From an uncultured Christensenella sp. (GTDB lineage Bacteria; Bacillota; Clostridia; Christensenellales; CAG-917), in assembly GCA_910578325.1 (NCBI GenBank), contig CAJTQT010000003.1:1-64000 (forward strand): 64,000 nucleotides of DNA. Reading direction: 5' to 3'. Positions 8,075-19,100 of this stretch are shown piece by piece (positions within the stretch are counted from its first letter, which is position 1; every line of letters begins with the position of its first letter). A model generated the notes under the pieces. That model was not told the DNA's origin, did no database searches, and was given only the letters and a program-made list of their open reading frames with translations. The translations under genes were made by a program, and so were the position numbers.

Positions 8075-9501
8075 TCCACCTCCTTGACTCTGTAACGCGC
8101 GATAGCAGAACCGTCGCCGCCCTTTTTGACTTCTTCGAGCGGAATACCGAGTTCACGGGAAATTATTTCCATAACCTTAGGTCCGCAGAAACCGCCCTGA
8201 CATCTGCCCATCCCCGCGCGCGTACGTCTCTTTACAGCGTCTACGGTAGTCGCGGGCAACGGAGAATGTATCGCTTCCACTATTTCCGCCTCCGTGACCT
8301 TTTCGCAGCGGCAGACGATCCTGCCCCAAGCGCAATCTGCTTTTATAAGTGAGTCGAGTTGAGCGCCGTCCAACCGATCGAGACGGTTATGTCTCGGCAT
8401 TACGACCGTATATCCGCTCTTTAACTGCGGATTATACTTTCCTACGACGAGATTCTCTATATACTCGGCAATCGCGGGCGCGGACGTGAGTCCGGGCGAA
8501 CAAATACCGATTGCCATAATGAAATCCTGCGCCATATCCGATTGTTTTACTACAAAGTCGTGTCCTATCAGAGTACGCACGCCCGAGTAAACTCTTATAC
8601 ATTTATTGAAAGCGGGCGATTTGTACGAAAGCGGAACGTTTTTCCTGATATCGTCAAGGCTTGCAAGCGTTGTGGCAGTATCGTCAGGCATATCGGAATC
8701 TACTGCGGTAGGACCGTATATGACATTGCCGTCCGCGGTGGGCGCAACAAGTATGCCTTTACCCGCGGCAGTGGGCAAAGGGAAAATAACCGTGTTCACG
8801 TTCTTCCTCTCGGCATTGTCGAGAACAAAATAATCGCCGCGACGGAACACCGTATCGTAATGTTCCGCACCTGCCATATCGTTTATTTCCGCGCCGTGCG
8901 CACCGGCACAGTTTATCACGCACTTTGCAAAGAACTCTCCTTTCGACGTGACTACCGTATATCCGTCTTTTACGCGGTTTATTGCGGTAACTTCTGCGCC
9001 GAGTTCTATATCGGCTCCGTTGACGACCGCGCGGTCGGCGTAAGCGATTGCAAGTTGATACGGAGAAACTATACCCGCTGTCGGAGCATACAGACTGCTT
9101 TCGATTTCGTCGGCAACGTTTGGTTCGAACTCCCGGGTGCGCGTTCTGTCAAGTATTTGAACGGGCACTCCGTTTTTATCCGCTTTATCTTTCAGCGCGG
9201 CAAGTTTATCGGACTGGTCTGCGCGGGCAACCACAATAGAACCGCATTTCAGATGCGGAACGTCGAGATCTTCGACGTCATTCCACATAAGTTCGTTTCC
9301 TCTCACGTTGAAACGCGCTTTCAGAGTATCGGGCTCGCAGTCGTATCCCGCGTGCACGATTCCGCTGTTTGCGCGAGTGGTCGCAGTGGCAACGTCGTCC
9401 GATTTGTCTACAAGCAACGCGGAGACGTTATATCTCGCCAGCCTGTCGATTACGGCGGTGCCTATTACGCCGCCGCCTATGACGATAAAATCGTATTTCA
9501 T
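8071..9501 (-). CDS. NAD(P)/FAD-dependent oxidoreductase with C-terminal BFD-like [2Fe-2S] domain (GlpA-like)
   Basis: 476 aa. An N-terminal DAO-type FAD domain (IVIGGGVIGTAV, residues 6-17) contains the TTRANSGIVHAGYD loop typical of GlpA/LhgO-like dehydrogenases. The C-terminal domain carries a BFD-like cluster signature: CRCEK near residue 397, then GMGRCQGGFCG near 432, four cysteines. The family oxidises glycerol-3-phosphate or 2-hydroxyglutarate-like substrates. It is the first gene of the three-gene unit. The start follows AAAGGAAT, a fair ribosome site. The unit begins just after the terminator of the pyrophosphatase gene, and no convincing promoter was seen in that 80-bp gap. Confidence 0.85.
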   Translation of the reverse strand: MKYDFIVIGGGVIGTAVIDRLARYNVSALLVDKSDDVATATTRANSGIVHAGYDCEPDTLKARFNVRGNELMWNDVEDLDVPHLKCGSIVVARADQSDKLAALKDKADKNGVPVQILDRTRTREFEPNVADEIESSLYAPTAGIVSPYQLAIAYADRAVVNGADIELGAEVTAINRVKDGYTVVTSKGEFFAKCVINCAGAHGAEINDMAGAEHYDTVFRRGDYFVLDNAERKNVNTVIFPLPTAAGKGILVAPTADGNVIYGPTAVDSDMPDDTATTLASLDDIRKNVPLSYKSPAFNKCIRVYSGVRTLIGHDFVVKQSDMAQDFIMAIGICSPGLTSAPAIAEYIENLVVGKYNPQLKSGYTVVMPRHNRLDRLDGAQLDSLIKADCAWGRIVCRCEKVTEAEIVEAIHSPLPATTVDAVKRRTRAGMGRCQGGFCGPKVMEIISRELGIPLEEVKKGGDGSAIARYRVKEVE

Positions 9502-9544
9502 ATTCCTTTGAACCTCTTCGGTTAATATTTTTCTTTTAAGTTTA

Positions 9545-9571
9545 AAAGGCGAACCCTGCCGAAAGGCAGGG
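9545..9571 (-). terminator. Terminator of ppa
   Basis: A 7-bp GC stem (ccctgcc / ggcaggg) on a GAAA tetraloop lies 12 bp beyond the ppa stop and runs into a T-rich stretch on the minus strand. Confidence 0.75.
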
Positions 9572-9582
9572 CCGATGTTTTA

Positions 9583-10116
9583 TTATTTTTTGAATCTCTT
9601 ATTGTACTCGGCGATGTTCTCCTTGATTATAAGTTCCGCGTGTTCGCGTCCCTTAACCTGAAAAACAGTCGTCTGTTTGCCTTCGAGTTGTTTGTATACG
9701 CGGAAGAAATGCGACATCTCTTCCATAATGTGGCTGGGAAGTTCCTCAATTTCCTTATATACGTTCCAAGTCGGGTCTTTAAACGGAATGGCAATGATCT
9801 TATAGTCCATTTCATTGCTGTCTTGCATCATCATAACGCCTATCGGATAGCAACGTACAAGCGTAAGCGGAACTATGGGTTCCGAACACAGTACCAGAAC
9901 GTCGAGAGGGTCGTTATCCTCGGAGTATGTAAGCGGAATAAAACCATAGTTTGCAGGATAGTGCGTGGATGTATACAGAACTCTGTCGAGTATCAGCGTA
10001 CCGGTGTCTTTATCAAGTTCGTATTTGTTTTTGCTACCTTTGGAAATTTCGATAACAGCGAGAAAATCCGTGGGCGAGATACGCGAAGGGTCGACGTCGT
10101 GCCAGATGCAACTCAT
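9583..10116 (-). CDS. ppa: Inorganic pyrophosphatase, family I
   Basis: 177 aa soluble enzyme hydrolysing pyrophosphate to two phosphates, which pulls biosynthetic reactions forward. The family I metal-binding signature D-x-D-P-x-D is present (DNDPLDVLVL, near residue 67). It is preceded by the conserved KYELDKDTG and by HYPANYGFIP. Length is normal for bacterial type I enzymes. It is monocistronic: its own terminator follows, and upstream it is divergent from the structured RNA at 10.28 kb. The start ATG is preceded by an AGAGAGG-like ribosome site. Confidence 0.95.
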   Translation of the reverse strand: MSCIWHDVDPSRISPTDFLAVIEISKGSKNKYELDKDTGTLILDRVLYTSTHYPANYGFIPLTYSEDNDPLDVLVLCSEPIVPLTLVRCYPIGVMMMQDSNEMDYKIIAIPFKDPTWNVYKEIEELPSHIMEEMSHFFRVYKQLEGKQTTVFQVKGREHAELIIKENIAEYNKRFKK

Positions 10117-10240
10117 AATAAACCTCTCTTACCGTGCGGAAGTTCCGCACCGAATATAATAAATATATTATAAAAGTATGCAAGTAAATTGTCAATAAAT
10201 GTAACGGCTACGTTTTCAAAAGATTTACAATCGGAATACA

Positions 10241-10270
10241 TTGACAGTCGCGCTAAGCCTATGATAAAAT
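10241..10270 (+). promoter_or_regulatory. Near-consensus sigma-A promoter for the 10.28-kb RNA
   Basis: TTGACA at 10241-10246, an 18-nt spacer, then TAAAAT at 10265-10270. The predicted start is about 10277, which is exactly where the first helix of the RNA begins. Confidence 0.8.
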
Positions 10271-10276
10271 AATTTC

Positions 10277-10455
10277 ACCACAAAATCCCGAATAAAAATA
10301 ACGTAAATGCGGACTTTACCATTAGGTAACAAGTGCGTTTTCTGCGTATGGCTGCATTTATGTTATAAAAGTGCATCGGGATTTGTGGTGAATCTGGCGG
10401 AGCGCACTTGTTATACAAAAGCAACGCGGCGACCGTTTGGTCGCCGCTCTTTATT
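10277..10455 (+). ncRNA. Candidate structured ncRNA with pseudoknot and intrinsic terminator (RNA-1)
   Basis: The stretch is non-coding but highly structured. Helix P1 pairs 10277-10290 with 10377-10389 (one bulged A). Helix P2 pairs 10299-10310 with 10354-10365 (12 bp, one G-U). An apical hairpin pairs 10316-10320 with 10325-10329. An 11-bp perfect pseudoknot pairs 10327-10337 with 10403-10413, so its 3' arm lies outside P1. A terminator (9-bp GC stem 10426-10434/10439-10447, TTT run) closes the transcript at about 178 nt. A strong promoter stands at the 5' end. No RNase P, tmRNA, SRP or known riboswitch motif was recognised; the rod shape recalls 6S RNA but the pseudoknot does not. It could be a free RNA or a leader of the LRR gene at 10490. 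Confidence 0.65.
10426..10453 (+). terminator. Intrinsic terminator of RNA-1
   Basis: A 9-bp stem, gcggcgacc / ggtcgccgc, on a GTTT loop is followed by a T-rich tail. No alternative antiterminator pairing to the 5' arm was found, which favours a stand-alone RNA over an attenuator. Confidence 0.85.
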
Positions 10456-10489
10456 TCTTCTGTACCCCGCCGCCGTACGGAGATTACAA

Positions 10490-11092
10490 ATGGAGTTTAA
10501 AAAAACCGCACTGTCTCTGCCCGAAGGAATAATTCCCGAAGGCGTCACCTCTCTCAAACACGCTATGTTTATAGGTCGCGACGATTTGCAAAGCGTAACT
10601 CTGCCTTACGGATTGCAGACAATCGGAGTAGCCGCGTTCAAGGACTGCAAATCGCTCGTCACGGTCAAAATTCCCGACACGGTGACGTCGATTGAGGATT
10701 TCGCGTTTGCGGGATGCCAAAAACTGAAAACGTTGGTTATCCCCAAAGGCGTAATTCACATCGGAGACGGCGCATTCTCAGATTGCACAAGTCTTAAAAG
10801 CATATCGATTCCCGACACTGTGACATCGTTGGGCGCGAGTGCGTTTCTCTGCTGTTCCGAACTATCCAGAATTACACTCGGCAAAAGGCTGCGCAAAATA
10901 AACGCACATACAGTCTCAGGTTGCGAAAAACTCGAAAGCATAACTGTACCGGAAGGAGTTACCGACATCTGCAAAAAAGCGTTTTACGGCTGCAAAAATC
11001 TTAAAAACGTCACACTGCCTGACAGTCTTAGAACAGTAGAAGAAATGGCATTCGCCCACTGCCCCGTCGCCGAAATACCCGAACTGGGATAA
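10490..11092 (+). CDS. Small BspA-type leucine-rich repeat protein (LRR_5), apparently cytoplasmic
   Basis: 200 aa made almost wholly of about seven LRR_5/BspA repeats of 23 residues, each of the form I..FA.C..L..I.IP..V..IG. The ATG at 10490 is chosen because a CGGAG ribosome site sits 7 nt upstream; the frame is open further 5' but that part is the structured RNA and its terminator. There is no signal peptide, membrane segment or anchor, unlike the secreted BspA proteins elsewhere in the window. The role is unknown; LRR_5 domains bind proteins or glycans. Base composition matches the chromosome rather than the AT-rich island. Confidence 0.75.
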   Translation: MEFKKTALSLPEGIIPEGVTSLKHAMFIGRDDLQSVTLPYGLQTIGVAAFKDCKSLVTVKIPDTVTSIEDFAFAGCQKLKTLVIPKGVIHIGDGAFSDCTSLKSISIPDTVTSLGASAFLCCSELSRITLGKRLRKINAHTVSGCEKLESITVPEGVTDICKKAFYGCKNLKNVTLPDSLRTVEEMAFAHCPVAEIPELG

Positions 11093-11156
11093 AAACCGAA
11101 GAGATATGCGGATTCATATCATTTTTATTTAAACTTTTATTGCCTAAATAAACAAT

Positions 11157-11196
11157 AAAAAAAATTGCGCAAAGTCTTATTACAGACCTTGCGCAA
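11157..11196 (-). terminator. Terminator of the M20 peptidase gene
   Basis: 8-bp arms ttgcgcaa / ttgcgcaa with inner pairing (agtctt/agacc) are followed on the minus strand by a run of Ts (plus-strand A-run at 11157-11164). Confidence 0.85.
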
Positions 11197-11212
11197 AACG
11201 TTTGTTGAAAAT

Positions 11213-12526
11213 TTATCTGTACATCGTCAGGAAGTTTTTAAAGAACTGTACGGTTTCTCCTATCGACGACACGTCTACGCTCTCGTTTGCCGCGTGCATA
11301 CCGCCGAGTTGCTCCATACTGAGTTTGCAAGGCGTGCAACGTATTGCGGCGGTTGCTATTTCCTGCATAATGCGGCAGTCTGTTCCGCCGAACATAAGAT
11401 ACGGCACAACGGCGACGTCGGGATAGGTCTTTTGCACTGCCTGCGCGAAAATTTTATATCCGTCGCTGTCAAGATTGACCATAGGCGACGCTTCGCGTAC
11501 TTTTGTCACCTGCATTTCGCAATCGAATTTATTTGCTATCTTACGCAGTTTTTTAAAGCAGTCTTCGCTCTTATCGTTGGGTGAAAAACGCAGGTTTGCG
11601 TTTACCCAGGCCTCCTGCGGAATCACGTTAGGCGCGGTTGCGCCGTCGCACATAGTAAATACCATTGTAGTCGCATACATAGGTCTTCCGTAAGACGGAA
11701 CCGCTTTCGGCGCAATTTTGGGGAGAAGACAGGAACCGCCGAACGCTTTTGCAATACCTTTAAGAGGCTGCGCCACAACGTCGCCGAGACCTTTTACCAT
11801 AGCCTTCGCGGGTTTTGACATTTTAGGCTTGAAAACGGTGTGCTTCTCGCAATAGTTTATCAGCGCGCCGAGCCTTGCGATAGGCGTATTCTGAGGAGGC
11901 TGAGAACTGTGCCCGCCTTTTCCGCGAGCAATAAATTTCACGTCGGCATAGCCTTTTTCGAGTATGCCTACCATACACGCGTCCTTTGTCATCTTTTTCA
12001 TAAACTTACGCATAATCGCTCCGCCCTCGTCGACGACTACGCAAGGAGTTATTCCCTGTGACTTGAACCAATCCCTCGCCATCTCCGCACCGGGGCCGGA
12101 TGTCTCCTCGCAATCGCTGTACGAAAGGTACACGTCGTGTTCGGGGACAAAACCTTCCGAAATAAGTTCGTCTACCGCCTGAATCGTACCGAACAGCGTA
12201 TTTTTACAGTCCATCGTTCCTCTGCCGTAAATTTTTCCGTCCTCGACGGTCGCGCTGAACGGCTCATACTTCCAGTCTCCGCCGACTGCGGGCACTACGT
12301 CCTGATGCGCCATCAGCACGACGGGACGCTCGCTGGATTTTCCCGTCCATTTATACAAAAGCACGTCGCGTCCGAGTTCTATTTTCTCGCAGACAGCGGT
12401 CACGTTCGGGAACTCCTCGTCCAGAACTTTATGGAACGCCTCAAAAAACTCGTGTCCGCTGTCTGTGACGGTCGGGCACTGAATAAGACGTCTGAAACTG
12501 TCTACATAACCGTTTGGGTTTTTCAT
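11213..12526 (-). CDS. M20/M25/M40-family metallopeptidase (carboxypeptidase S / ArgE-DapE-like)
   Basis: 437 aa. All metal-site elements of the M20 fold are seen in order: MAHQDVVP (His and catalytic Asp), GRGTMDCK (bridging Asp), SDCEE (general base Glu and metal Glu), an EKGYADVKF dimerisation/lid segment with GGHSSQP, and a C-terminal GGMHAANE (last His). The enzyme hydrolyses C-terminal or N-acyl amino acid peptide bonds with two zinc ions. There is no signal peptide, so it is cytosolic. The gene stands alone with its own terminator. Its upstream side is the edge of the AT-rich island. Substrate cannot be told from sequence. Confidence 0.9.
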   Translation of the reverse strand: MKNPNGYVDSFRRLIQCPTVTDSGHEFFEAFHKVLDEEFPNVTAVCEKIELGRDVLLYKWTGKSSERPVVLMAHQDVVPAVGGDWKYEPFSATVEDGKIYGRGTMDCKNTLFGTIQAVDELISEGFVPEHDVYLSYSDCEETSGPGAEMARDWFKSQGITPCVVVDEGGAIMRKFMKKMTKDACMVGILEKGYADVKFIARGKGGHSSQPPQNTPIARLGALINYCEKHTVFKPKMSKPAKAMVKGLGDVVAQPLKGIAKAFGGSCLLPKIAPKAVPSYGRPMYATTMVFTMCDGATAPNVIPQEAWVNANLRFSPNDKSEDCFKKLRKIANKFDCEMQVTKVREASPMVNLDSDGYKIFAQAVQKTYPDVAVVPYLMFGGTDCRIMQEIATAAIRCTPCKLSMEQLGGMHAANESVDVSSIGETVQFFKNFLTMYR

Positions 12527-12735
12527 ATTGCACCTCTGATAATGTATAATTATTCATATATTATAAGCCGCTGTCGCCAAATAGTCAACTCAACGTGCAA
12601 ATAAATGTATACTGCGCATTCAAAGCGTAGGATGACTATATTATTTTTTGCTATAAGAACTGAGTTATTTTCTAATTTTAATGTCGTATTTGAAGTTGGC
12701 GTAAACTTAATACAATTATTAAAAAACACTAATAA
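12527..12735. other. Left edge of the AT-rich island: decayed sequence
   Basis: Composition falls sharply from the flanking chromosome here. The reading frame of the broken regulator to the right remains open across part of it, but it no longer matches a WYL protein. No RNA gene, repeat or intact gene was seen. Confidence 0.5.
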
Positions 12736-12969
12736 ACGGTCTATTACATAGTACGCGTTGCTCCTGCCCTTTTTACAAAGCACCTCATAGCCATATTAGT
12801 TCAGAAGTGCAATATCTTCATAAAGTGTTTTCCTACTAACAGATATACCACCCTGCTCAAGCTCGGTTACTATGCTATTCGTAGTCATAGGTTTCTCTTC
12901 GTCGGTATTTTTTTGAAGAATATCCCATAAAACAAGCAATTTTATTTTTTGTTCGGTTGAATGAGCCAA
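12736..12969 (-). pseudogene. Broken WYL/DeoR-type transcription regulator (nonsense codon, missing C-terminus)
   Basis: The N-terminal winged HTH of a YafY-like WYL regulator is recognisable: STEQKIKLLVLWDILQ, then SVSRKTLYEDIALLN, then (same frame) YGYEVLCKKGRSNAYYVIDR. A TAA at 12796-12798 interrupts the frame between ALLN and YGYEV, and homology stops after about 12736, so the WYL ligand domain is gone. The probable start is a TTG at 12969 with GGAG 7 nt upstream. A palindrome at 13001-13026 lies just before it. The gene is dead unless the truncated HTH is still used. It marks decay at the island border. Confidence 0.7.
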
Positions 12970-13000
12970 TTTTATATCTCCAAAATCATAAATAAAGCCA

Positions 13001-13026
13001 TACACTCCAATATTACACGGAGTGTA
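13001..13026 (-). promoter_or_regulatory. Palindromic operator upstream of the WYL pseudogene
   Basis: Perfect 8-bp arms tacactcc / ggagtgta are separated by 10 nt containing TAATAT on the minus strand, i.e. an operator that overlaps a -10 box. Autoregulation by the lost WYL protein would explain it. Confidence 0.5.
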
Positions 13027-13165
13027 TAGCTTATTCAATAATATATTACTTAGCAATCATAGAAAAACTTATTTCTAATATTTCATTAACATACATTACA
13101 ATCAAACAGGTCATAAAAATTTGACATTTTTGATAAATAAATTTATCTAATTTACCAGATGCTTA

Positions 13166-16100
13166 TTATCTACCATTCGTAGCAGCTTCTCCGGGTTTTC
13201 CATTAACTCCAGAGCCATCTGCAGGTTTACCGTTCATCTTTGTACCATTTGCACCTGCACTTCCACCTGCCCCAGCTTTTCCTTTATAGCCTTGCAGTTT
13301 ATCAACACCTCTATTTTGTATAGTAACAAATTCCGACTCAGATATTCCACCACTAAACAAATTACTTCCTGCTTTTCCTCCATTGCCCGCATTGCCGCCG
13401 TTGCCACCGTTGCCACCATGTTTTGCATAATAGGCAAACACACCGTCTCTGCCTTTGCCACCGTTACCGCCTTTGCCGCCATTGCCACCGTTGCCACCAG
13501 CACCATTTATACCTTCATAAATTCTAATTGTACTAGAAGATATTATAGATTTATTCCATGTCGCAACACCACCTCGACCGCCACCGCCGTTGCCGCCATT
13601 ACCGCCATTACCGCCGTTTCCGCCGTTACCGCCTTCGCCCCAATCACCTTTAGGTCTTCCAGCTGCACCATTACCACCATTTTGGCCATTGCCACCAGCA
13701 CCGCCGTTGCCGCCGTTGCCGCCATAAATCCACAAATTTGCATTTGTTATATTAAGGTTATTTGCACAGATTGCGTATGCCCCCTCTTGCCCATCTTCTC
13801 CATCGCCACCATTTGCTCCATTAAGTCCATTTCTTCCACTTCCAGATACTCCATGCGTAGCGAATGTTCCTGTATAAGATGCACCATTTGCTCCATATTT
13901 TCCATTACCACCGTACAAAGAAAGCGAACTTGAACTATCTGTTCCTGTAATATTCAAATTTGAGGTTATGATTGCACTGCAAAACTTACTTGTGTCAGAC
14001 AGATCATCATAAGTTAACCTTGTTCCTCCATATACAGCACTACTTCCTTTGTATCCAATATTTACTGTTCCTTTGCCAGTAAACTCCAAAATAATTAATT
14101 GCTTTTTGTCAAAACGAGATTGGAATTTGCCTGCATTTGAATCGTAAATGGCCGTGAAATCATCATGCGACTTAAATTTCATATTCCACAACAAAACAGT
14201 AATAGGTGTAGTTCTAGATTCAATAACAAAGCGTAAATTCTCTTTAAGAGTAGAACCAGAGCTCTTTAATGTTATTTGTTTTACACTACTTGCAATGTTT
14301 ATAACTTTATTGACTATAGTTGGCTCATTACTGAAATCCAAAATAATAACAGAGTCTGTTACACGTGAATTATTAGCAAAACTTGTTGAAGACTTACTTA
14401 CTCCTAGCCATTGTGCCGATAATGTTATATTGCCTGTCCTATTGGAAATACTAGTTATTGTGTTGTTACCACACTTCCAACCATTAAATATATAACCGTA
14501 CTTTTCTGGTACAGGCATTTGTTTTGCATTTGTTAAATCTATATTACTTTGTATTGTATAATGCGTTGGTTGCTCGGTTATCGTGCCACCATTCAATTCG
14601 TAAGATATGTAATATGAATTAATATTCAACTTGGCTTCTAAAGTATAAGTAGGAATCTCATTAGCATTAGTCCCTTTATCCCATATACTTCCGTTTTCAT
14701 ACCTTTTTCCTACACTATCATACCACCCCATAAATGTGTAGCCCATTCTTGAAGGGTTTTTAACATTAGTTAAATCAAGTTTGCTACCCTTTATTATTCC
14801 AGTTATATTAGCATAATTAGAATTATTATAAGTAACGAACCTAATATTACTCTTGATAGGTAACCAAACGGCCTCCAATGCCATAGTTACATCACTTTCG
14901 GTGCTTGGTGATAAATCTGGCATAACTGTGGGTGTAAACATTGTTCCCACTTTATACTGTGTACTTAAATGACTAATACTAAGTATCTTCCAACCTTTAA
15001 ATTCATACCCCGTTCGTTGAATTGTGGGATATTTGATCTGATTATTATACTGATAATTTAAGGTCAGCCCGCCAGAGATTGTACCACCGTTTGCACTTAG
15101 GTTTAATACATACTTTTCTGGATTCCATGCCGCTTGAATTAATATTTCGGTTTCATCATCGCCATATGATTGTGTACTATTCCAAACAAAATCCGCATTA
15201 TTATAATCAGAATTTTTAATGATAAATTTATTAAACATTTTGCCCGGTTCATTGCCCACTCCAGTAAAATATGTATAGAAATATGAATAGACATTTAGTG
15301 AGTCACCGTAATGTAAGCGAGTAGATGAATCTGTGCTAAAACCATCTATACCCAACCATCTGTATTTTCCATTTATATCAGCCGTAATTTTGTAAGCAAA
15401 CGGTCTCCATTTAGCTTCAACCATAATATTCTGTGTTTTTAACCAATTAGAGAATGGCACGCCATGTTCATTTGTTAGTTGCGTAGAACCATACCACCAA
15501 CCAATGAAAACATGATTGGGCTTTTCAGGCACTAGCAAAGAATATGATTTATTATAATAAGCTGATGAGAACTCTTTAGAAACGCTTTCCCCTGATTTCA
15601 AATCATATGTGATTTTATACTCTATAGCTTTCCATTCTGCTACAAGCTTCAAATTTCCAACCATGCCTGGAAGAATACTTGTGATATACTTATTTCCATT
15701 TTTCCAGCCAACGAAATTGTATCCCGGTCTGGTGGGTTTATTCAATGTAAAATTACTCGTAACATTATAGCTAGTAGGATTAGACTTAACTGTATAATCG
15801 TTACACTTATAATCATAAGATATTGAATAATAATTTATACTCCAATTGGCATATAGAGTTATATCATTAAGAACTGTAAATTCAAAATTCATAAATGGAT
15901 CTGTATTATCATTTTCTGAAAATTTCCATCCTAAAAATGTATAACCCTCTTTACTAAGAGTTGGGAGCGAAACATCACTATAAAAATATGTTGAAATAGG
16001 TTCAACATTTAAATCGTCAAAACCACTTTCAAGATTTATATTCAATCCATACTTTTTGAAATTATCTTTGTTTAGCCATAAAATAGGATTCTCATAGAAG

Positions 16101-19100
16101 TATTCAATTGTTTTATTTGGTACATATATACTTAAATTATCATCCGATGTAGGGAAAATATTATATGATATGTTCGGAATATTAACTGAGGTATAAAAGA
16201 TTTCATTAGGATTAGAATTATAAAATAAATTGTTTCCTACAAAATCTAATTGATTAGGTAATACTATAGTTTGTAATTGTTCACAATTTTCAAAGGCAAA
16301 ATCTCCTATCCAACGAATAGTATTTGGCAAAGTTATAGAGGTTAAATTACTATTACTAAATGCAGAATTTGCTATTTTAGTAATGTCAACACTAAAAAAC
16401 TGCTCATCTATAACAGTATTATCCGTATTTTGATATTTTAAGAAATATTGACCAAGCACTTTGTCTCCTGGTGATTTAAACCACTCTGACCCATCAAAAA
16501 CATATTCGCCAAGTATTAACTCGTTTGAGACTCCATTTATTGAAGACAATGCGCTGTAGTAAAACGCATAATCTTCAATCATCCTGATATTTGAAATGTT
16601 AATTGAAAATACTTTATTAAATCCTGCAAACGCATACCTCCCAATGATTTTCACTGTTGCTGACATATCTTTATTAGTAAATTTTGCACCAGCTTTAATC
16701 AAAATTGACATATTGTTATTAAACAATGAGCCATTATTAGCAACGAAATTTGTATTTTGTTTATTAACAACGAAATTTATATTATTACAATATGCAAATG
16801 CAGCTTCGCCTATGGAAGAAAGACTACCATTAATATTTACGGTAGTAAGCAAATTACATCCAGCGAAAGATCTATCACCTATTTTACAAAGTTTTTCATT
16901 AAAAATTATACTGCTCAATTTATTATTGCCAGCAAAAGCTTCACATTCGATTGTCCTTAAGCTCTCAGGCAAAATGATACTTTCTAAATTAGCGTTAAAG
17001 AATGCACGATAATCTATATATCTTATAGAGTCCGGAAATTCAATGCTTGTCAACGCTTCGCATTGCAAAGAATTAAAAGCATTTTTTGAAATCCCTACAA
17101 CCGTTTTACCATCAATAGCCTCTGGTATTACAATATCGGTTTGTCCACTATATAAGCTACTAAAACCAGTTATTGCAATTTCGTTCCACCCTATATAATT
17201 ATAGCTAAACAATTCTGTATCTTCTGTTCCCAAATAAATGCTTTTTGCTATAACATTTATTATATTTCTATCTCTGCACTCAACATTATGCGGTATTGCA
17301 ATTGGCAGAGAAACTTCTGAAACTTTCAAGAAATCCGCAGTAGTCAATAAAATATTAACAGGTGTAAAACCTAAATAACCATCTGCGCGTTGAGAATTAT
17401 TTTCAACAAAAATATCTGTTAGTAAAACAATTTCGTTATTATAATAATCTAACATACCTCCAATCCATGTATCATGCGCACTAAATTCTGTATTTGACTT
17501 AAGTTGCACATGGTTTAATAGAGAGTTTACATTGTCAATTATTTCCGACGGAACATTTTCTTCTCCGTTTGTGAGTATACTATAAATCTTTGTAATTGCC
17601 ATCTGACCAATTCTCAAAACTAAATTACTAGAGTACGGTTTATCCTTAAATAACTCACCTACACCTTTAAGTATTGCAAATATTTTTTGATAATTATCTA
17701 AATTATTAGTTAACGCTATAAAGGTCTCATTATCTTTAAATGATTCGACTACCAATCTAACTGCTTTAACAATTAATGCCTTAAATTCATCAATTTCAAT
17801 CCCATTGTCAGTTATAAATTCTGTATCATCAGTTATCTCAATACCTAATTTTTGTTTTAATAAATAGCAGATAACTGCTTGTAAATCACAATTTCTAACA
17901 AGTATGTCCTTCGCTTCATTGCCATAAAAAAATGCATTAACATCAGGAGAAATTCCAATGCTATTACAAACTAAAGCGAATCCTAGTGTTACCAAAGTAT
18001 TACCAGACTCTATTTGCTTTTTTAAATCATCTAATTGTTTAACTATATCACATATATCTTTTCCAAAAATATCTAGCGCTAGGTTAGTTATGAACTCATT
18101 TGTACTTAAATATTTTATATATTCGTAAAATGAGTGTCTATATGATAAATTAAACAAATTATTGTTTAATTGTTCTATAGAATCTTTGTCAGAAAAGATT
18201 TTATCAACTTTATCTATATATCCAACATACTGTGCATTAAAGTCACTTATGAATATAGAATATTGCTTTAACATTAAAATTAAATCGTCATAACTAATTT
18301 TTTCATCTACATTATAAATTAATTTGAATAGATTATCGAAATTTTCAAATATCTGATTATAATAGTCAATAGTCATTGAGGTTGAAATAGCAAATGTTTT
18401 AATATGTCTATTCAATCCTTGTGAATATAGTGCATTCCAATTTTCTTTAAGCTGTAACATAGCGATGTTGGATGCAGACAACTCTTTCATTGAATCTGTT
18501 ATAAAATCATTTAACTCCGATACTCCCATTTTTTGAAGATTAATACCTAAATCCAGTATTTTAGAGCCATTATGGGGTGTGCCAATAGTGTAAAGCGATT
18601 CAATATTATTGTAAAAGTCATTAGCATATTTTACACACAAATTACCTCCGCGACTGTGCCCTATTAAATTCAATTTGGGATTGGCAATACCCCAATATTT
18701 AAATTCATATAGTATTTTATTTACCGCAAATTTAAACTCAGAATATGCTTCTTCAAATAAAAATCCTTTTGATTCAAGAATTATTAATATATGGTTGGAT
18801 ATATCATCATTTGACAAAGTATTAATCGATTCTCCAGTATAATTTTTTCTAAAAATCTTGTTAACATTAAGTTGATAATTATTTGTTTTATCTTTAAAAA
18901 TTTTGACATACAGAGTTAATAAATTTTCATTCTTTGATCTAAGAGATTCTACCAATGATTCTTCATCATATGTAAACTCTTCCGACATATCATTACTCCA
19001 ATGTGCAGCACTGCCTCCTATTCCGTGCATTAAAACTGTCATTACAGGGACTGATGATTCATCATATTTGTTGTTTTTTACATAGTTATCCAAATCTTCA

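Noticed and set aside
7169..9525. Long plus-strand open frames opposite the flavoprotein operon
   Set aside because: No family similarity, no ribosome sites, and they lie opposite confidently identified genes.
10277..10455. RNA-1 as a known riboswitch or 6S RNA
   Set aside because: No conserved core of known riboswitches was recognised. 6S has no pseudoknot to the 3' tail, although a 6S-like relative cannot be excluded without a covariance search.
10307..10489. Upstream extension of the LRR gene
   Set aside because: This stretch forms the structured RNA and its terminator; the ribosome site supports the ATG at 10490.
12550..12783. Independent 77-aa gene at the island edge
   Set aside because: It continues in frame the broken WYL regulator past a nonsense codon; homology ends at about 12736.
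13234..13933. Ala/Thr- and Ala/Val-rich open frames on both strands across the glycine-rich region
   Set aside because: They are shadow frames of 9-nt GGN codon repeats; they lack ribosome sites and the composition is explained by the real gene.
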